Source: Pedobacter sp. W3I1 (GTDB lineage Bacteria > Bacteroidota > Bacteroidia > Sphingobacteriales > Sphingobacteriaceae). Taken from it: 64,000 bases of DNA. Below are positions 24,613 through 33,472 of this stretch, piece by piece. Numbering within the stretch: the stretch's first letter is position 1; each line of letters starts with the position of its first letter. Location: contig NZ_JAUSXN010000001.1 of assembly GCF_030816015.1 (NCBI RefSeq), forward strand, positions 5,084,001-5,148,000. Reading direction: 5' to 3'. A program made the position numbers and the translations under genes. The notes under the pieces were generated by a model that saw only the letters and a program-made list of their open reading frames with translations, searched no databases and was not told where the DNA came from.

Positions 24613-25800
24613 CTACTTGCTAAACCTTCGGTTCAATAACTCATAAAACTGATCGACCGTGGCCTGTTTATTGGCCCAGTTATTTTTTGCCGCATAATTA
24701 TTCTGAAGAAAACCATCTGCAGCTTCAAAACTGTTCATTTTATTGACAATATCAATTGCTTCCGAATAGGCCAGATTATACCCATTAAAAAGATCCTTAA
24801 TAAAAAGTAACTTTTCATTTAAACTAATTGCCTGTTTTAAATCGGCAATAGGTGCTTTAACAGGCTCATTGCTTTTACCATTTGTTTTGGCAAGCAGATC
24901 GTTTAAACTTGGTGCAGGTTTAGCGGCTTCGGGCTGTGGAGCTGGTTTTACCGGAACAGCTTCAGGCGTAAACAAAGAGCGTTCCTGTTCAACAGGTGGC
25001 GAAATAATAGGATCATCCAGTTTCACATCTTTCAGTGCCTCAATAGGCTGGCTTGGGGTAGAGACTGGCTCTTCTTCCTTAACAACTGCAACAGGTTCTT
25101 CTTCGGCAATTACTAGGGGTTGTTCCTCTTCATGTGGAATTAAAAAAGGCTCAGGACCAATTTCATCTTCCTCTGTAGGCGAAGACTCTTCCTGAACAGA
25201 TAAAGCTTCTTCCTTTTCGTGAATGATCTTTTTACGTGATAAAATTTCTGCTTCTTCTTTGCTTAAAGGGCGATCGAAAATTTCTTCAACAGATTTTGCT
25301 TCGTATTCGAACTGATCGTTTTCATCGTGTGTATCCAGTACAAATTCAAAAGTATGGTCATCCTGGTCGGGCTTAAAGAAGTCTTTATTCAAAAGCGACG
25401 CTGCTTTTTCTTCTTCAATCCTTTCATCGTCCAGCACTTCATGTTCAGGCTTTACATCTACCCGTTCCTCCTCTTCCTGGGCAGTAGCCACTTCTTCCAG
25501 TTCCTGCGGATCGAAACATTCTTCCTCTTCTACATAACTTTTTTCAGCTTCAGGCAGTATGATGGTATTCTGCTCGGCCAGCAAAGTATGGTTTCCCGGT
25601 TCAGCAGGCTTATCTTCTACTATGGTATTTAATTTTTTGACGATATTAACATGATCGGAAAGGAAATGGGCATTGGCCAGAAAAAGCTCCAGCTCCAAAT
25701 CGTTTAATTGCTGAGGGTTTTGAGCTAAAAACTGATATTGCTCATTCAATTCTGTTAAAATGCTGCCGATCTTTCTGAAAATATCTTGTTGGTTCATCAT
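24613..25800 (-). CDS. Acidic-linker protein of unknown function
   Basis: A 395-residue protein without signal peptide or membrane helix. Residues 1-70 look helical (DIFRKIGSILTELNEQYQFL...). Residues 70-300 are very rich in Glu, Asp and Pro and probably disordered. Residues 315-395 form a conserved-looking helical domain (SLNEKLLFIKDLFNGYNLAYSEAIDIVNKM...). ATG 25800 and ATG 25797 are both possible starts. Two folded ends joined by a long acidic linker suggest a scaffold or adaptor. No known family was recognised. It is transcribed divergently from tdk. Confidence 0.8.
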   Translation of the reverse strand: MMNQQDIFRKIGSILTELNEQYQFLAQNPQQLNDLELELFLANAHFLSDHVNIVKKLNTIVEDKPAEPGNHTLLAEQNTIILPEAEKSYVEEEECFDPQELEEVATAQEEEERVDVKPEHEVLDDERIEEEKAASLLNKDFFKPDQDDHTFEFVLDTHDENDQFEYEAKSVEEIFDRPLSKEEAEILSRKKIIHEKEEALSVQEESSPTEEDEIGPEPFLIPHEEEQPLVIAEEEPVAVVKEEEPVSTPSQPIEALKDVKLDDPIISPPVEQERSLFTPEAVPVKPAPQPEAAKPAPSLNDLLAKTNGKSNEPVKAPIADLKQAISLNEKLLFIKDLFNGYNLAYSEAIDIVNKMNSFEAADGFLQNNYAAKNNWANKQATVDQFYELLNRRFSK

Positions 25801-25923
25801 AAAATTAAAACGAATTTTTAATCGATTTATGTTGGTAACTATGTGTTCAAAAATAACACATAATTCTCATATTTGTTCGGTTTAAAAATTATAGAACGGA
25901 CATAGGGGAATAAAAAAACAGGC

Positions 25924-26505
25924 ATGTTATTCAGCGAACAAAATTTTAGAAGAAGGGGCGAATTTTCGGGGAGTATAGAAGTGGTCTGTGGCTCTATGTT
26001 TTCTGGTAAAACGGAAGAACTGATCAGAAGGTTAAAAAGAGCTCAGATTGCTAAACTGAATGTCGAAATTTTTAAACCCCGTACCGATACCCGCTACCAT
26101 GAAACTGCTGTGGTTTCACATGATTTAAATTCCATAAACTCTACCCCGGTTGATAGCGCTTCGGCAATTTTACTGCTTGGCACCAATACACAGGTGGTTG
26201 GGATAGATGAAGCTCAGTTTTTTGATGATGAACTTCCTGATGTTTGCAATAAACTCGCCCTTAAAGGCATACGCGTTATTGTTGCGGGCCTCGATATGGA
26301 TTTTACGGGCAAACCCTTTGGGCCCATGCCTGCTTTAATGGCCATTGCCGAACATGTTACCAAAGTAAATGCCGTTTGTGTTTGCTGTGGAAACCCAGCC
26401 CTGTACAGTTACCGAACCGTTGCTGATGAAGCAACCGTTTTATTGGGCGAAAAAGAAAGTTATGAACCACGTTGCAGAGCTTGTTATAATCTGGGCAAGG
26501 GATAA
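25924..26505 (+). CDS. tdk: Thymidine kinase
   Basis: A 193-residue type II thymidine kinase. It shows the P-loop G23-SMFSGKT30, the DEAQFF lid/Walker B-type motif (VGIDEAQFFDDEL), and structural zinc ligands CVCC and CRAC (NAVCVCCGN and PRCRACYN). It phosphorylates thymidine in nucleotide salvage. The usual length is about 190-200. A Crp-like regulator gene follows after 48 nt. Confidence 0.96.
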   Translation: MLFSEQNFRRRGEFSGSIEVVCGSMFSGKTEELIRRLKRAQIAKLNVEIFKPRTDTRYHETAVVSHDLNSINSTPVDSASAILLLGTNTQVVGIDEAQFFDDELPDVCNKLALKGIRVIVAGLDMDFTGKPFGPMPALMAIAEHVTKVNAVCVCCGNPALYSYRTVADEATVLLGEKESYEPRCRACYNLGKG

Positions 26506-26553
26506 CACCATTCTTGATTAATCTGTACCTTTAAGCTGCACTTAAATCTTGAT

Positions 26554-27159
26554 ATGGATAAACAATTTAAAATCAATACTTTCAGAACCGGTTTAGCAAA
26601 ATTTGTAACTTTTAATGAAAGCGAATGGGAAATTTTAACTCAGTACCTGAGTTTTTCTACCTTAAAGAAAAAAGATCATTTTGTAGTTGAAGGAAAAGTA
26701 TGCGATTATATTGCCTTTATTATCCAGGGTGCTGTAAGGCATTACCATGTTAAAGACGGACAGGAAATTACCGGTTATTTTTGTTTTGAAAACGAGCTGG
26801 TAAGTGCCTATAAAAGCTTTGTAAAAAGAGTACCGAGTACAAACTTTATTCAGGCCTTGGAGGAAACACAACTTGTTCTTATTGCTTACGCCGATCTTCA
26901 GAAAATGTTAAACCACCCTGTGTTAGCGCTGAAAATGGAACGGTTTGGCCGTCTGGTTGCTGAACATTACATCTGCTGTTTTGAAGACCGCCTTAATGCT
27001 TTTGTTACCCAAAGCCCAGAAGAGCGTTATACTGTGCTTGAAAAAACTGCAAAAGATATTTTTCAGCGCGTTCCACAGCACTATATCGCCAATTTTTTAG
27101 GTATTACTCCTGTTTCACTCTCGCGTATCCGTAAACGCACACTCATTTTAAAGGATTAA
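26554..27159 (+). CDS. Crp/Fnr-family transcriptional regulator
   Basis: A 201-residue protein with a cyclic-nucleotide-binding-like beta-roll (about 10-120, VCDYIAFIIQGAVRHYH) and a C-terminal helical region ending NFLGITPVSLSRIRKR, the helix-turn-helix recognition helix of Bacteroidota Crp-like proteins. The arginine that holds cAMP phosphate in E. coli CRP is not evident, so the ligand may differ. It follows tdk by 48 nt on the same strand and may be cotranscribed. Its targets are unknown; the two Rossmann-fold genes downstream are candidates. Confidence 0.85.
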   Translation: MDKQFKINTFRTGLAKFVTFNESEWEILTQYLSFSTLKKKDHFVVEGKVCDYIAFIIQGAVRHYHVKDGQEITGYFCFENELVSAYKSFVKRVPSTNFIQALEETQLVLIAYADLQKMLNHPVLALKMERFGRLVAEHYICCFEDRLNAFVTQSPEERYTVLEKTAKDIFQRVPQHYIANFLGITPVSLSRIRKRTLILKD

Positions 27160-27232
27160 ATTAATCCTTATCTTTTGTTAACGTTTTTATGATTCAATGC
27201 TGCATAACTTTGAACTAATCAAAAACGAAGAT

Positions 27233-28165
27233 ATGCACACTATACTTGGCGCCGGCGGACCAACAGCAAACGCACTCACCAGAGAACTAACCAATACTAA
27301 TGAAACCATTAGATTGGTTAGCCGAAAACCAATTTCTACAAGCAACCCGAATGCAAGCTGGGTTAAAGCCGATTTATTAAATGAAGCTGAACTTTTCACC
27401 GCAGCAGAAGGTTCGAAAGTAATATACCTGTGCGCTGGTTTGGTTTACGACGCCAAAGTATGGCAGAAACAATGGCCGGTTATTATTCAAAATGTAATTA
27501 ACTTAACTAAACGTACTGGTGCAAGGCTAATATTTTTTGATAATGTGTATATGTATGGCCAGGTAAATGGCCCAATGACAGAAGATACGCCTTACCATCC
27601 ATGCAGTTTAAAAGGAGAAGTAAGGGCAAAGGTAGCCGAACAGTTAATGAACGAATCGAAAGCGGGTAAAATAAATGTAACCATTGCCCGTGCTGCAGAT
27701 TTTTATGGGGCAGATTCGATGAACAGTTTTTTTGACATGATGGTACTCGATAAGTTTGCCAAAAAAAATAGCGCTCAATGGATAGGAGACCCAAATACAC
27801 TACACAGTTTTACTTACATTGAAGATGCTGGAAAAGCTTTATTTCTGTTAGGACAAACACCCGATTCTGGCAACCAGATATGGCACTTGCCAACCGCGCC
27901 TCCTTTAAAAGGGAAAGCTTTTATAGAAATGGCTGCAAAGATTTATGAAACCAAACCTCAATATTCGACCATTAATAAACTGATGCTACGCTTAGTGAGT
28001 CTATTTAAAAAGGTAGTTGCGGGCACTGTAGAAATGTACTATCAATACGATCATGATTACCATTTCGATTCTGCCAAATTTGAAAAGGCATTCAATTTCA
28101 AGCCTACTGCTTACGATGACGGCATATTAAAACTTTCGAAAACCATGTATAAAAAGCAGAATTGA
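27233..28165 (+). CDS. NAD(P)-dependent epimerase/dehydratase family protein
   Basis: A 310-residue extended-SDR-like protein. The Rossmann glycine-rich motif ILGAGGPTANALTREL opens the protein right after ATG 27233, so that start is preferred over ATG 27197. Further motifs are VIYLCAGLVYDAKVW, YMYGQVNGPMTEDTP and ARAADFYGADS. The Tyr-xxx-Lys catalytic pair is not clear, so it may be an atypical SDR that binds NAD(P) without standard chemistry. It overlaps or abuts the next gene depending on which start is used. Confidence 0.85.
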   Translation: MHTILGAGGPTANALTRELTNTNETIRLVSRKPISTSNPNASWVKADLLNEAELFTAAEGSKVIYLCAGLVYDAKVWQKQWPVIIQNVINLTKRTGARLIFFDNVYMYGQVNGPMTEDTPYHPCSLKGEVRAKVAEQLMNESKAGKINVTIARAADFYGADSMNSFFDMMVLDKFAKKNSAQWIGDPNTLHSFTYIEDAGKALFLLGQTPDSGNQIWHLPTAPPLKGKAFIEMAAKIYETKPQYSTINKLMLRLVSLFKKVVAGTVEMYYQYDHDYHFDSAKFEKAFNFKPTAYDDGILKLSKTMYKKQN

Positions 28166-28212
28166 CACGAATCAGGACAAATTATAAAGCCAACTATTTA
28201 TCTTTAACGCAA

Positions 28213-29034
28213 ATGATTCAAGATAATACGACACATCAAAATAGCATTAAAACCATATCGATTTTAGGCTGTGGTTGGTTCGGGTTGGCTTTGGCTAAAA
28301 AACTCATCGGGTTAAATTATGCAGTTAAGGGCTCTACCACAAGTGAAGAAAAGTTAGCTATACTTCAGGCTGAAAATATACAGCCATTTTTAGTCAATTT
28401 TACAGCAGAAGCGGTTGTAGCCGATCCAGCATTTTTTGAAGCTGATACCTTGTTTATCTGTATTCCTCCAAAGCGAAATTCTGTAGAGTTTCTTGATTAT
28501 CCCCAAAAGATCAATTCAATCTTGGCCGCGGGGAAAGATAAATCGAAACATGTGGTGTTGATCAGTTCGACCAGTGTTTACGCTGATGAAAATAAAGCAG
28601 TTAATGAAACCAGCGAACCACATCCTGATACTGATTCAGGAAGGGTTGTTTTAGCTGCAGAAATGCTATTTAAGGAACTATTTCCCAAAAACAGTACAGT
28701 AATCCGCTTTGCAGGCTTAATTGGTCCTGAACGTAATCCAGGGAGATTCTTTGCTGGAAAAAGTAATGTGCCGAATGGTTTATCACCAGTAAACTTGATT
28801 CACCAAACAGATGCCGTTGGGATTGCGGTTAAACTTTTGGAAAAACAGGCATTTGGTAGAACGTATAATGCCTGCTCGCCAAACCATCCTGCAAAAATGG
28901 ATTTCTATGTCAATGCAGCCAAAACCACAGGGCTTGCAGCACCTGATTTTATTGCGGAAAAGAAAGATTGGAAGATCATAGAGAGCTTGAACGTGCCTGA
29001 ATTTTTGGATTATAAGTTCGAGGTTGGGGTTTAG
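28213..29034 (+). CDS. NAD(P)-binding Rossmann-fold protein (YeeZ-like, atypical SDR)
   Basis: A 273-residue protein beginning with SILGCGWFGLALAKKLIGL, a dinucleotide-binding loop of the GxGxxG type with Trp-Phe insert seen in YeeZ-like proteins. It also has VVLISSTSVYADENKAVNE and RFAGLIGPERNPGRF. The substrate is unknown. A longer frame starts at TTG 28162 and would overlap the previous stop by four bases, but ATG 28213 lies right before the Rossmann strand and is preferred. It follows a second Rossmann protein, so the two may work together. Confidence 0.85.
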   Translation: MIQDNTTHQNSIKTISILGCGWFGLALAKKLIGLNYAVKGSTTSEEKLAILQAENIQPFLVNFTAEAVVADPAFFEADTLFICIPPKRNSVEFLDYPQKINSILAAGKDKSKHVVLISSTSVYADENKAVNETSEPHPDTDSGRVVLAAEMLFKELFPKNSTVIRFAGLIGPERNPGRFFAGKSNVPNGLSPVNLIHQTDAVGIAVKLLEKQAFGRTYNACSPNHPAKMDFYVNAAKTTGLAAPDFIAEKKDWKIIESLNVPEFLDYKFEVGV

Positions 29035-29043
29035 ATATAAGTT

Positions 29044-29163
29044 CTTGCGTCATTTCGCCTGAAGCTTGCCGATTTTTCATCGGCAGCGAAATGGAGAAAT
29101 CTTTGAACGTTAAAACAACTTTAAAAGATTTCTCGGCTACGTTTCACTCCGCTCGAAATGACG
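29044..29163. repeat. Long inverted-repeat intergenic element, family B
   Basis: CGTCATTTCG and GCGAAATGGAGAAATCTTT face AAAGATTTCTC and CGAAATGACGAG, forming a large stem with an internal CCGATTTTTCATCGG hairpin. It sits between convergent genes and resembles the element at 54352-54433, in which CGTCATCTCGACCG pairs with CGGTCGAGATGACG. Confidence 0.65.
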
Positions 29164-29171
29164 AGATTATA

Positions 29172-32100
29172 TTAACTCAACAACCCCAATAACTCTTTCT
29201 TCGTGAGGTTTTTAAACAAACTTCCATCCGTCTGAATCAGATCTTTCACCAAATCTTTTTTAGTCGCCTGAAGTTTCATGATTTTTTCTTCAATCGTGCC
29301 AGGGCAGATTAAACGTACGGCCATTACATTTTTATGCTGGCCGATCCGGTATGCCCGGTCTATGGCTTGGTTTTCTACCGCAGGGTTCCACCATGGGTCG
29401 ACCAGGTAGACATAATCGGCTTCGGTGAGATTTAATCCGGTTCCACCAGCTTTTAAACTGATGAGGAAAACAGGAATATCGGCATTTTGCTGAAATGAGG
29501 TAACCACTTCGGCTCTTTTACGGGTTTGGCCGGTAAGGTATTCGTATTTAATCCCCCGGTTTTCCAATTGCTTTTTAATGAGATCCAGCATGGTTACAAA
29601 CTGAGAAAAAACAAGAATTTTATGTTTTCCAGCCTTACGCTCAATCTGCTCCATCAATACATCAATTTTTGAGGAAGCCTGTAAATAAGATTTCCCATCA
29701 GCCAATAACGCGGCCGAATTGCAGATCTGCCGTAAGGTGGTAATGCTTTTCAATACGTGCATCGAACTTTTAGGCAGTTCATCTTCCTGTTTACCCAAAA
29801 TAAAATCCTGAATTTCCTTTTTGTTCGCTTCGTACACTTCGCGCTGTTCCGCTCCCATTTCGCAATAGAGTACTATTTCTGTTTTATCGGGAAGTTCTTT
29901 CGCTACCTGTTCCTTTGTTCTGCGGAGAATAAACGGTCTTATTTTTTTCTGAAGCTCTTCTGCCCTTCTACTATCTTTAAACTGATCGATCGGGGTTGAA
30001 TATAAATCAGCAAACTGCTGTTTACTGCCAAACAAACCCGGACAAGCGAATGACAGCTGCCCGTACAAATCAAAGGTATTGTTCTCAATCGGCGTTCCCG
30101 TCATCGTTACTTTATTCCTTGATTGCAGCATGCGAACTGCTTTATAACGTTGTGAATCCGGGTTTTTGATCAGCTGTGATTCATCTAAAAAGATATAGTT
30201 AAAGCGATAATCTTTTAGGAACCGAATATCAGAGAGTAACGTTCCGTAAGAGGTTAAAATGATTTCGTAATCGTCGAAAGTATCAGTTGTTTTGGTACGT
30301 TCGACGGCATAAATGGTTTTTACCTGTATGGATGGAGCAAATTTCTCTACTTCAGCCTTCCAGTTAAATATTAACGAAGCCGGAACCACCACGAGATTTG
30401 TATTGTGCTTTACTTTTTCGCGCTGTGATAAAATGAAAGCCAAAACCTGAATGGTTTTACCCAATCCCATATCATCGGCCAAACAAGAACCAAAGTTAAA
30501 ATCATCCAAAAAGTTGAGCCAGTTTAGGCCGTCTTTCTGGTAATGGCGTAAAGTTGCGGTTAAACCTTTTGGTACTTCTACCTCCTGAATCGAATCAGTC
30601 CCTTCAAATTTCTGTTTATAAAGTTTCAGTTCGTTCTTTACATCACCATCCAATAAAGCATCTTCATAAAGCTCATTGATAGAAGCAAATTTAATTTTTG
30701 GTGTAAGAATAGCATCTTCAGTTACTTCGCCTGCACTAAAATAAGCAGCAAATTTTTCGATCCATTCATGTGGCAGTATACCCTGTGTTCCATCATCAAG
30801 CGTTACAAACTTACTTTTGTTTCTAATCGATTTATGTAAATGCTTTAGCGCAACCTGTTGCTTGCCAAACTTCACCTTTACTTTGGTTTCGAACCAATCT
30901 GTCCCACTTAACACCTCGATATTAATTTTAGCCTGAAATTCGCTCAGTTTATTATTTTTGAGCTGGTTGAAACCTAAAATATGAATGCCTTTGTTACGCC
31001 ATACCTCAAAAGCATCAAGGAACCAGGCTTCTTCCAGAAACCGTTTGCGGTGCAGGTAAAAAGAATCGTTGGTTTCCTGATCGTAGAAATAAGGATGCTG
31101 TTTTAAAACGTTCCCAATAAACTGCAGTTCGGCCGCTTCATCACGGTGCAAGGTAAAGAGATTGCCCAGTTTATCCTGCGCCTGGATCTGCTTTTTAGAC
31201 AGCACAGGAATTTCCAGGTTCCCATAACGCATTACCGGTGTAAGGAGGATATATTCTTCAGATTCTGACAGGTAGATCAACTGCTCATTTTCAAGATCGA
31301 AACCTTTTTCTTCGATCTGGCTTTTGGTAGCAGGTTTTAAATACGAATAATCGACATGAATACTTCCCTCTAATGGCACCAAAATAACTTTTTGAAACTC
31401 AGGATATTTTGTTTTATGCAGGATTAATCTGTTGCTCTGCTTTTTGAAAAATCCAATTACGCGGAGAAAATCCAGTCTGCCAATTAAATAAAGTTGATTG
31501 TTAAGTTTAACAAAATACTGATGCACCAAGACCAGGTTATCCAACTCATAAGATTTCCCATCGATAATCAGCCGGCCTGTAATTTCGTAATAATCATCAC
31601 GTTGATTTACCGAAAGACGCAGGTCTACTTCTAATAAATGAACATCAACCGCTGTAATGGTCGAGGCTTGAATAGCGACAGATTGCTTATTATCCTGCAG
31701 GTAAAAAGGGATCTTTTGAGGGTTTTTAACGATCGCTTTTAAGGCTTCTATCTCAGCTTCACTTTGATCGCTATTGTAATTTTGTTGAAAAGTGCTAATA
31801 CCACTATAAAACTTTACCTGATCGTTTTCATTGGCTTTAAAGAGCAAATCAGCCGGATTAATTCCTTTTATCGGGTTTTTAACCTTGCCACTTTTAGTGG
31901 TTTCGGCTTCGAATAATTCTACCGTTAAATTGTTGTAATAGCGGTGTTGCCCAAAAACAAGGATCATTTTACCGGGATTGTTTTTGGCCTGTACTTTGGT
32001 TTTGGATGTAGTTGCTGGCAGTAAAAGTTCCTGTAAATGTTGCTGGGCTTCTTTATTAAAGGGCTGGAGGGCATCCATTTTTGGACGGATATCTAGCTGA

Positions 32101-32558
32101 CCATTTTCATATTTCAGGTTAAAAAGAAGATCAAGATTTTCTTCTTTTTCCAGTCCGTAATCGATGGCAATTTTGCTAAGCTTTTGCTTCCGCAAGTTGC
32201 TATCGAAAAAAATTAGCAAATCCTGACGTTGAAGAATATTATATAAAACCCTTGCCTGGTGTTCACAGAGTTTGTGTTTCGGTGTAGCGCAACGGCAAGA
32301 AAGCTTTACCGAGTTTTCGTTTTGCTGCACCTGAACAATCGGAAAAGGCAATCCAGAAGCCTCATCACTAAAGGCTGCAAAGTCGAGTTCAATCTGCGCT
32401 GGAAAAAGCTGATAAAAGCCTTTAACATCAGTATGGATAAGTCCGCCTAAATGTTTGAGGATAACAATCTGGCTAAGATTTTTCAGGTTAAAATCTCTTA
32501 AAATATAATCGTAAGGATTTTGCTCTGATACTTGATGCGCGGTTACCTGATCACTCAT
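29172..32558 (-). CDS. SWIM zinc-finger SNF2-family helicase
   Basis: A 1128-residue protein. The N-terminus has a SWIM-type zinc motif, C88-x-C90-x7-C98-x-H100. The C-terminal half is a SNF2 ATPase with motif I DDMGLGKTIQ, motif II as DESQ (FLDESQLIKN), motif III MTGTPIENN and motifs V-VI KAGGTGLNL and QAIDRAYRIGQ. The middle 450 residues are uncharacterised. Such bacterial SNF2 proteins are ATP-driven DNA or RNA-polymerase remodelers. ATG 32558 is a good start. The next gene upstream, an XRE antitoxin, ends at 32585 on the same strand. Confidence 0.93.
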   Translation of the reverse strand: MSDQVTAHQVSEQNPYDYILRDFNLKNLSQIVILKHLGGLIHTDVKGFYQLFPAQIELDFAAFSDEASGLPFPIVQVQQNENSVKLSCRCATPKHKLCEHQARVLYNILQRQDLLIFFDSNLRKQKLSKIAIDYGLEKEENLDLLFNLKYENGQLDIRPKMDALQPFNKEAQQHLQELLLPATTSKTKVQAKNNPGKMILVFGQHRYYNNLTVELFEAETTKSGKVKNPIKGINPADLLFKANENDQVKFYSGISTFQQNYNSDQSEAEIEALKAIVKNPQKIPFYLQDNKQSVAIQASTITAVDVHLLEVDLRLSVNQRDDYYEITGRLIIDGKSYELDNLVLVHQYFVKLNNQLYLIGRLDFLRVIGFFKKQSNRLILHKTKYPEFQKVILVPLEGSIHVDYSYLKPATKSQIEEKGFDLENEQLIYLSESEEYILLTPVMRYGNLEIPVLSKKQIQAQDKLGNLFTLHRDEAAELQFIGNVLKQHPYFYDQETNDSFYLHRKRFLEEAWFLDAFEVWRNKGIHILGFNQLKNNKLSEFQAKINIEVLSGTDWFETKVKVKFGKQQVALKHLHKSIRNKSKFVTLDDGTQGILPHEWIEKFAAYFSAGEVTEDAILTPKIKFASINELYEDALLDGDVKNELKLYKQKFEGTDSIQEVEVPKGLTATLRHYQKDGLNWLNFLDDFNFGSCLADDMGLGKTIQVLAFILSQREKVKHNTNLVVVPASLIFNWKAEVEKFAPSIQVKTIYAVERTKTTDTFDDYEIILTSYGTLLSDIRFLKDYRFNYIFLDESQLIKNPDSQRYKAVRMLQSRNKVTMTGTPIENNTFDLYGQLSFACPGLFGSKQQFADLYSTPIDQFKDSRRAEELQKKIRPFILRRTKEQVAKELPDKTEIVLYCEMGAEQREVYEANKKEIQDFILGKQEDELPKSSMHVLKSITTLRQICNSAALLADGKSYLQASSKIDVLMEQIERKAGKHKILVFSQFVTMLDLIKKQLENRGIKYEYLTGQTRKRAEVVTSFQQNADIPVFLISLKAGGTGLNLTEADYVYLVDPWWNPAVENQAIDRAYRIGQHKNVMAVRLICPGTIEEKIMKLQATKKDLVKDLIQTDGSLFKNLTKKELLGLLS

Positions 32559-32584
32559 TTAAACTAAATAAGGTAATATTTCTT

Positions 32585-32890
32585 TTATAAACTCACATTT
32601 AGATTCAAATGTCCCCCAAGTCCAACCTTAATAATTCTCATTAAAGTCGAAAGCCTGATGTCGCTTGCATTATTTTCTATTCTTGAAATGTAAGTTTTTG
32701 TAGTACCACATTTTTCTGCAAGTTGTTCTTGTGTCATTCCCTTTTCTTTACGAAGTTCTTGAAGCATAGCTCCTAATTTAAAACTTTCAAATTCTTGTTC
32801 GTAAGTTTCTCTGTTTTCAGTCCCCCGTTTGCCATACTCTTTGTCCAAATGGTCAGCAAATGATGTCAATTTATTTTTTGTCTTTTCCAT
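32585..32890 (-). CDS. higA: HigA-like XRE antitoxin
   Basis: A 101-residue protein with an XRE helix-turn-helix: LGAMLQELRKEKGMTQEQLAEKCGTTKTYISRIENN. The frame is open upstream to 32968, but ATG 32890 (MEKTKNKLTSF) overlaps the end of the restored toxin frame by about 20 nt, the usual toxin-first HigBA arrangement. It should bind and neutralise HigB and repress the operon promoter at 33244-33275. Since the toxin is frameshifted, the antitoxin may now act alone. Confidence 0.85.
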   Translation of the reverse strand: MEKTKNKLTSFADHLDKEYGKRGTENRETYEQEFESFKLGAMLQELRKEKGMTQEQLAEKCGTTKTYISRIENNASDIRLSTLMRIIKVGLGGHLNLNVSL

Positions 32891-33225
32891 CGAAATATTT
32901 CTTTTTAAGTTTCTCAGCAAGTTCGATTTCATTTTTAGGTGTTTTTTGAGTTTTCTTTTGAAAACCATTTACCAGGATGATCAATTTCCCCCTTATCGAA
33001 AAAACTAAATACCCGAAAAATATCTGAACCAACTTCGACCCTAATTTCAAAAAGCCCTGTTGAACCTGTGATGTGCTTAAAATATTTTTCAGGAATTTTT
33101 TCTAGAGTAGCGATTAATTGTAAAGTCCAATTGAATTTTTTCTTTACGTTGGGCTTAAGCTGTTCGTAAAAATCCAAATAATACTCTTCAAAGTAGAAAA
33201 TGTCCCTGATGAATTTCTCGTTCAT
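32871..33225 (-). pseudogene. higB: HigB-like toxin, frameshifted
   Basis: The frame from ATG 33225 encodes a RelE-superfamily toxin of the phage-derived Gp49/HigB type (FIRDIFYFEEYYLDFYEQL..., FRVFSFFDKG), then goes out of frame and stops at 32935. Removing one base from the run of five C residues (plus strand 32988-32992) restores the family's C-terminus: KLIILVNGFQKKTQKTPKNE, then LAEKLKKKYF, with a stop at 32871 just inside higA. The restored length is about 117 residues, normal for the family. HigB toxins cleave mRNA on the ribosome; the present frame would lose the essential C-terminal strand. Confidence 0.85.
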
Positions 33226-33243
33226 TAACTAAATCTAAGCCCA

Positions 33244-33275
33244 CAAAGTTAGCTAATTAGATAACAAAATCCAAA
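33244..33275 (-). promoter_or_regulatory. Promoter of the higBA pair
   Basis: On the minus strand TTTG (33275-33272), a 20-nt spacer and TAACTTTG (33251-33244) match the Bacteroidota promoter consensus. The inferred start is near 33238, about 13 nt before the toxin ATG. Confidence 0.6.
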
Positions 33276-33339
33276 CTAATGTGATTACACACCTCGCGAC
33301 TAAAAGATATGCTGTAGTAGATCACTTTATAATTTATTA

Positions 33340-33460
33340 CCTCTAGAAGTCTTCGACTACGCTCAGACTGACAACCACAGCGCTAACCTAATAGTATAGT
33401 TTAGGGCAAGGGCTGATAGACCGTATTTAATAGATTTCTTGGCTACGCTCGAGATAACGA
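33340..33460. repeat. Remnants of CTACGCTC-type repeats between higBA and rhaR
   Basis: GTCTTCGACTACGCTCAGAC (about 33350-33370) and TTTCTTGGCTACGCTCGAGA (about 33435-33455) share a core with the ends of the family B element at 29044-29163. No gene is seen in the 247-bp gap. Confidence 0.4.
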
Positions 33461-33472
33461 ATTAACCGCGTA

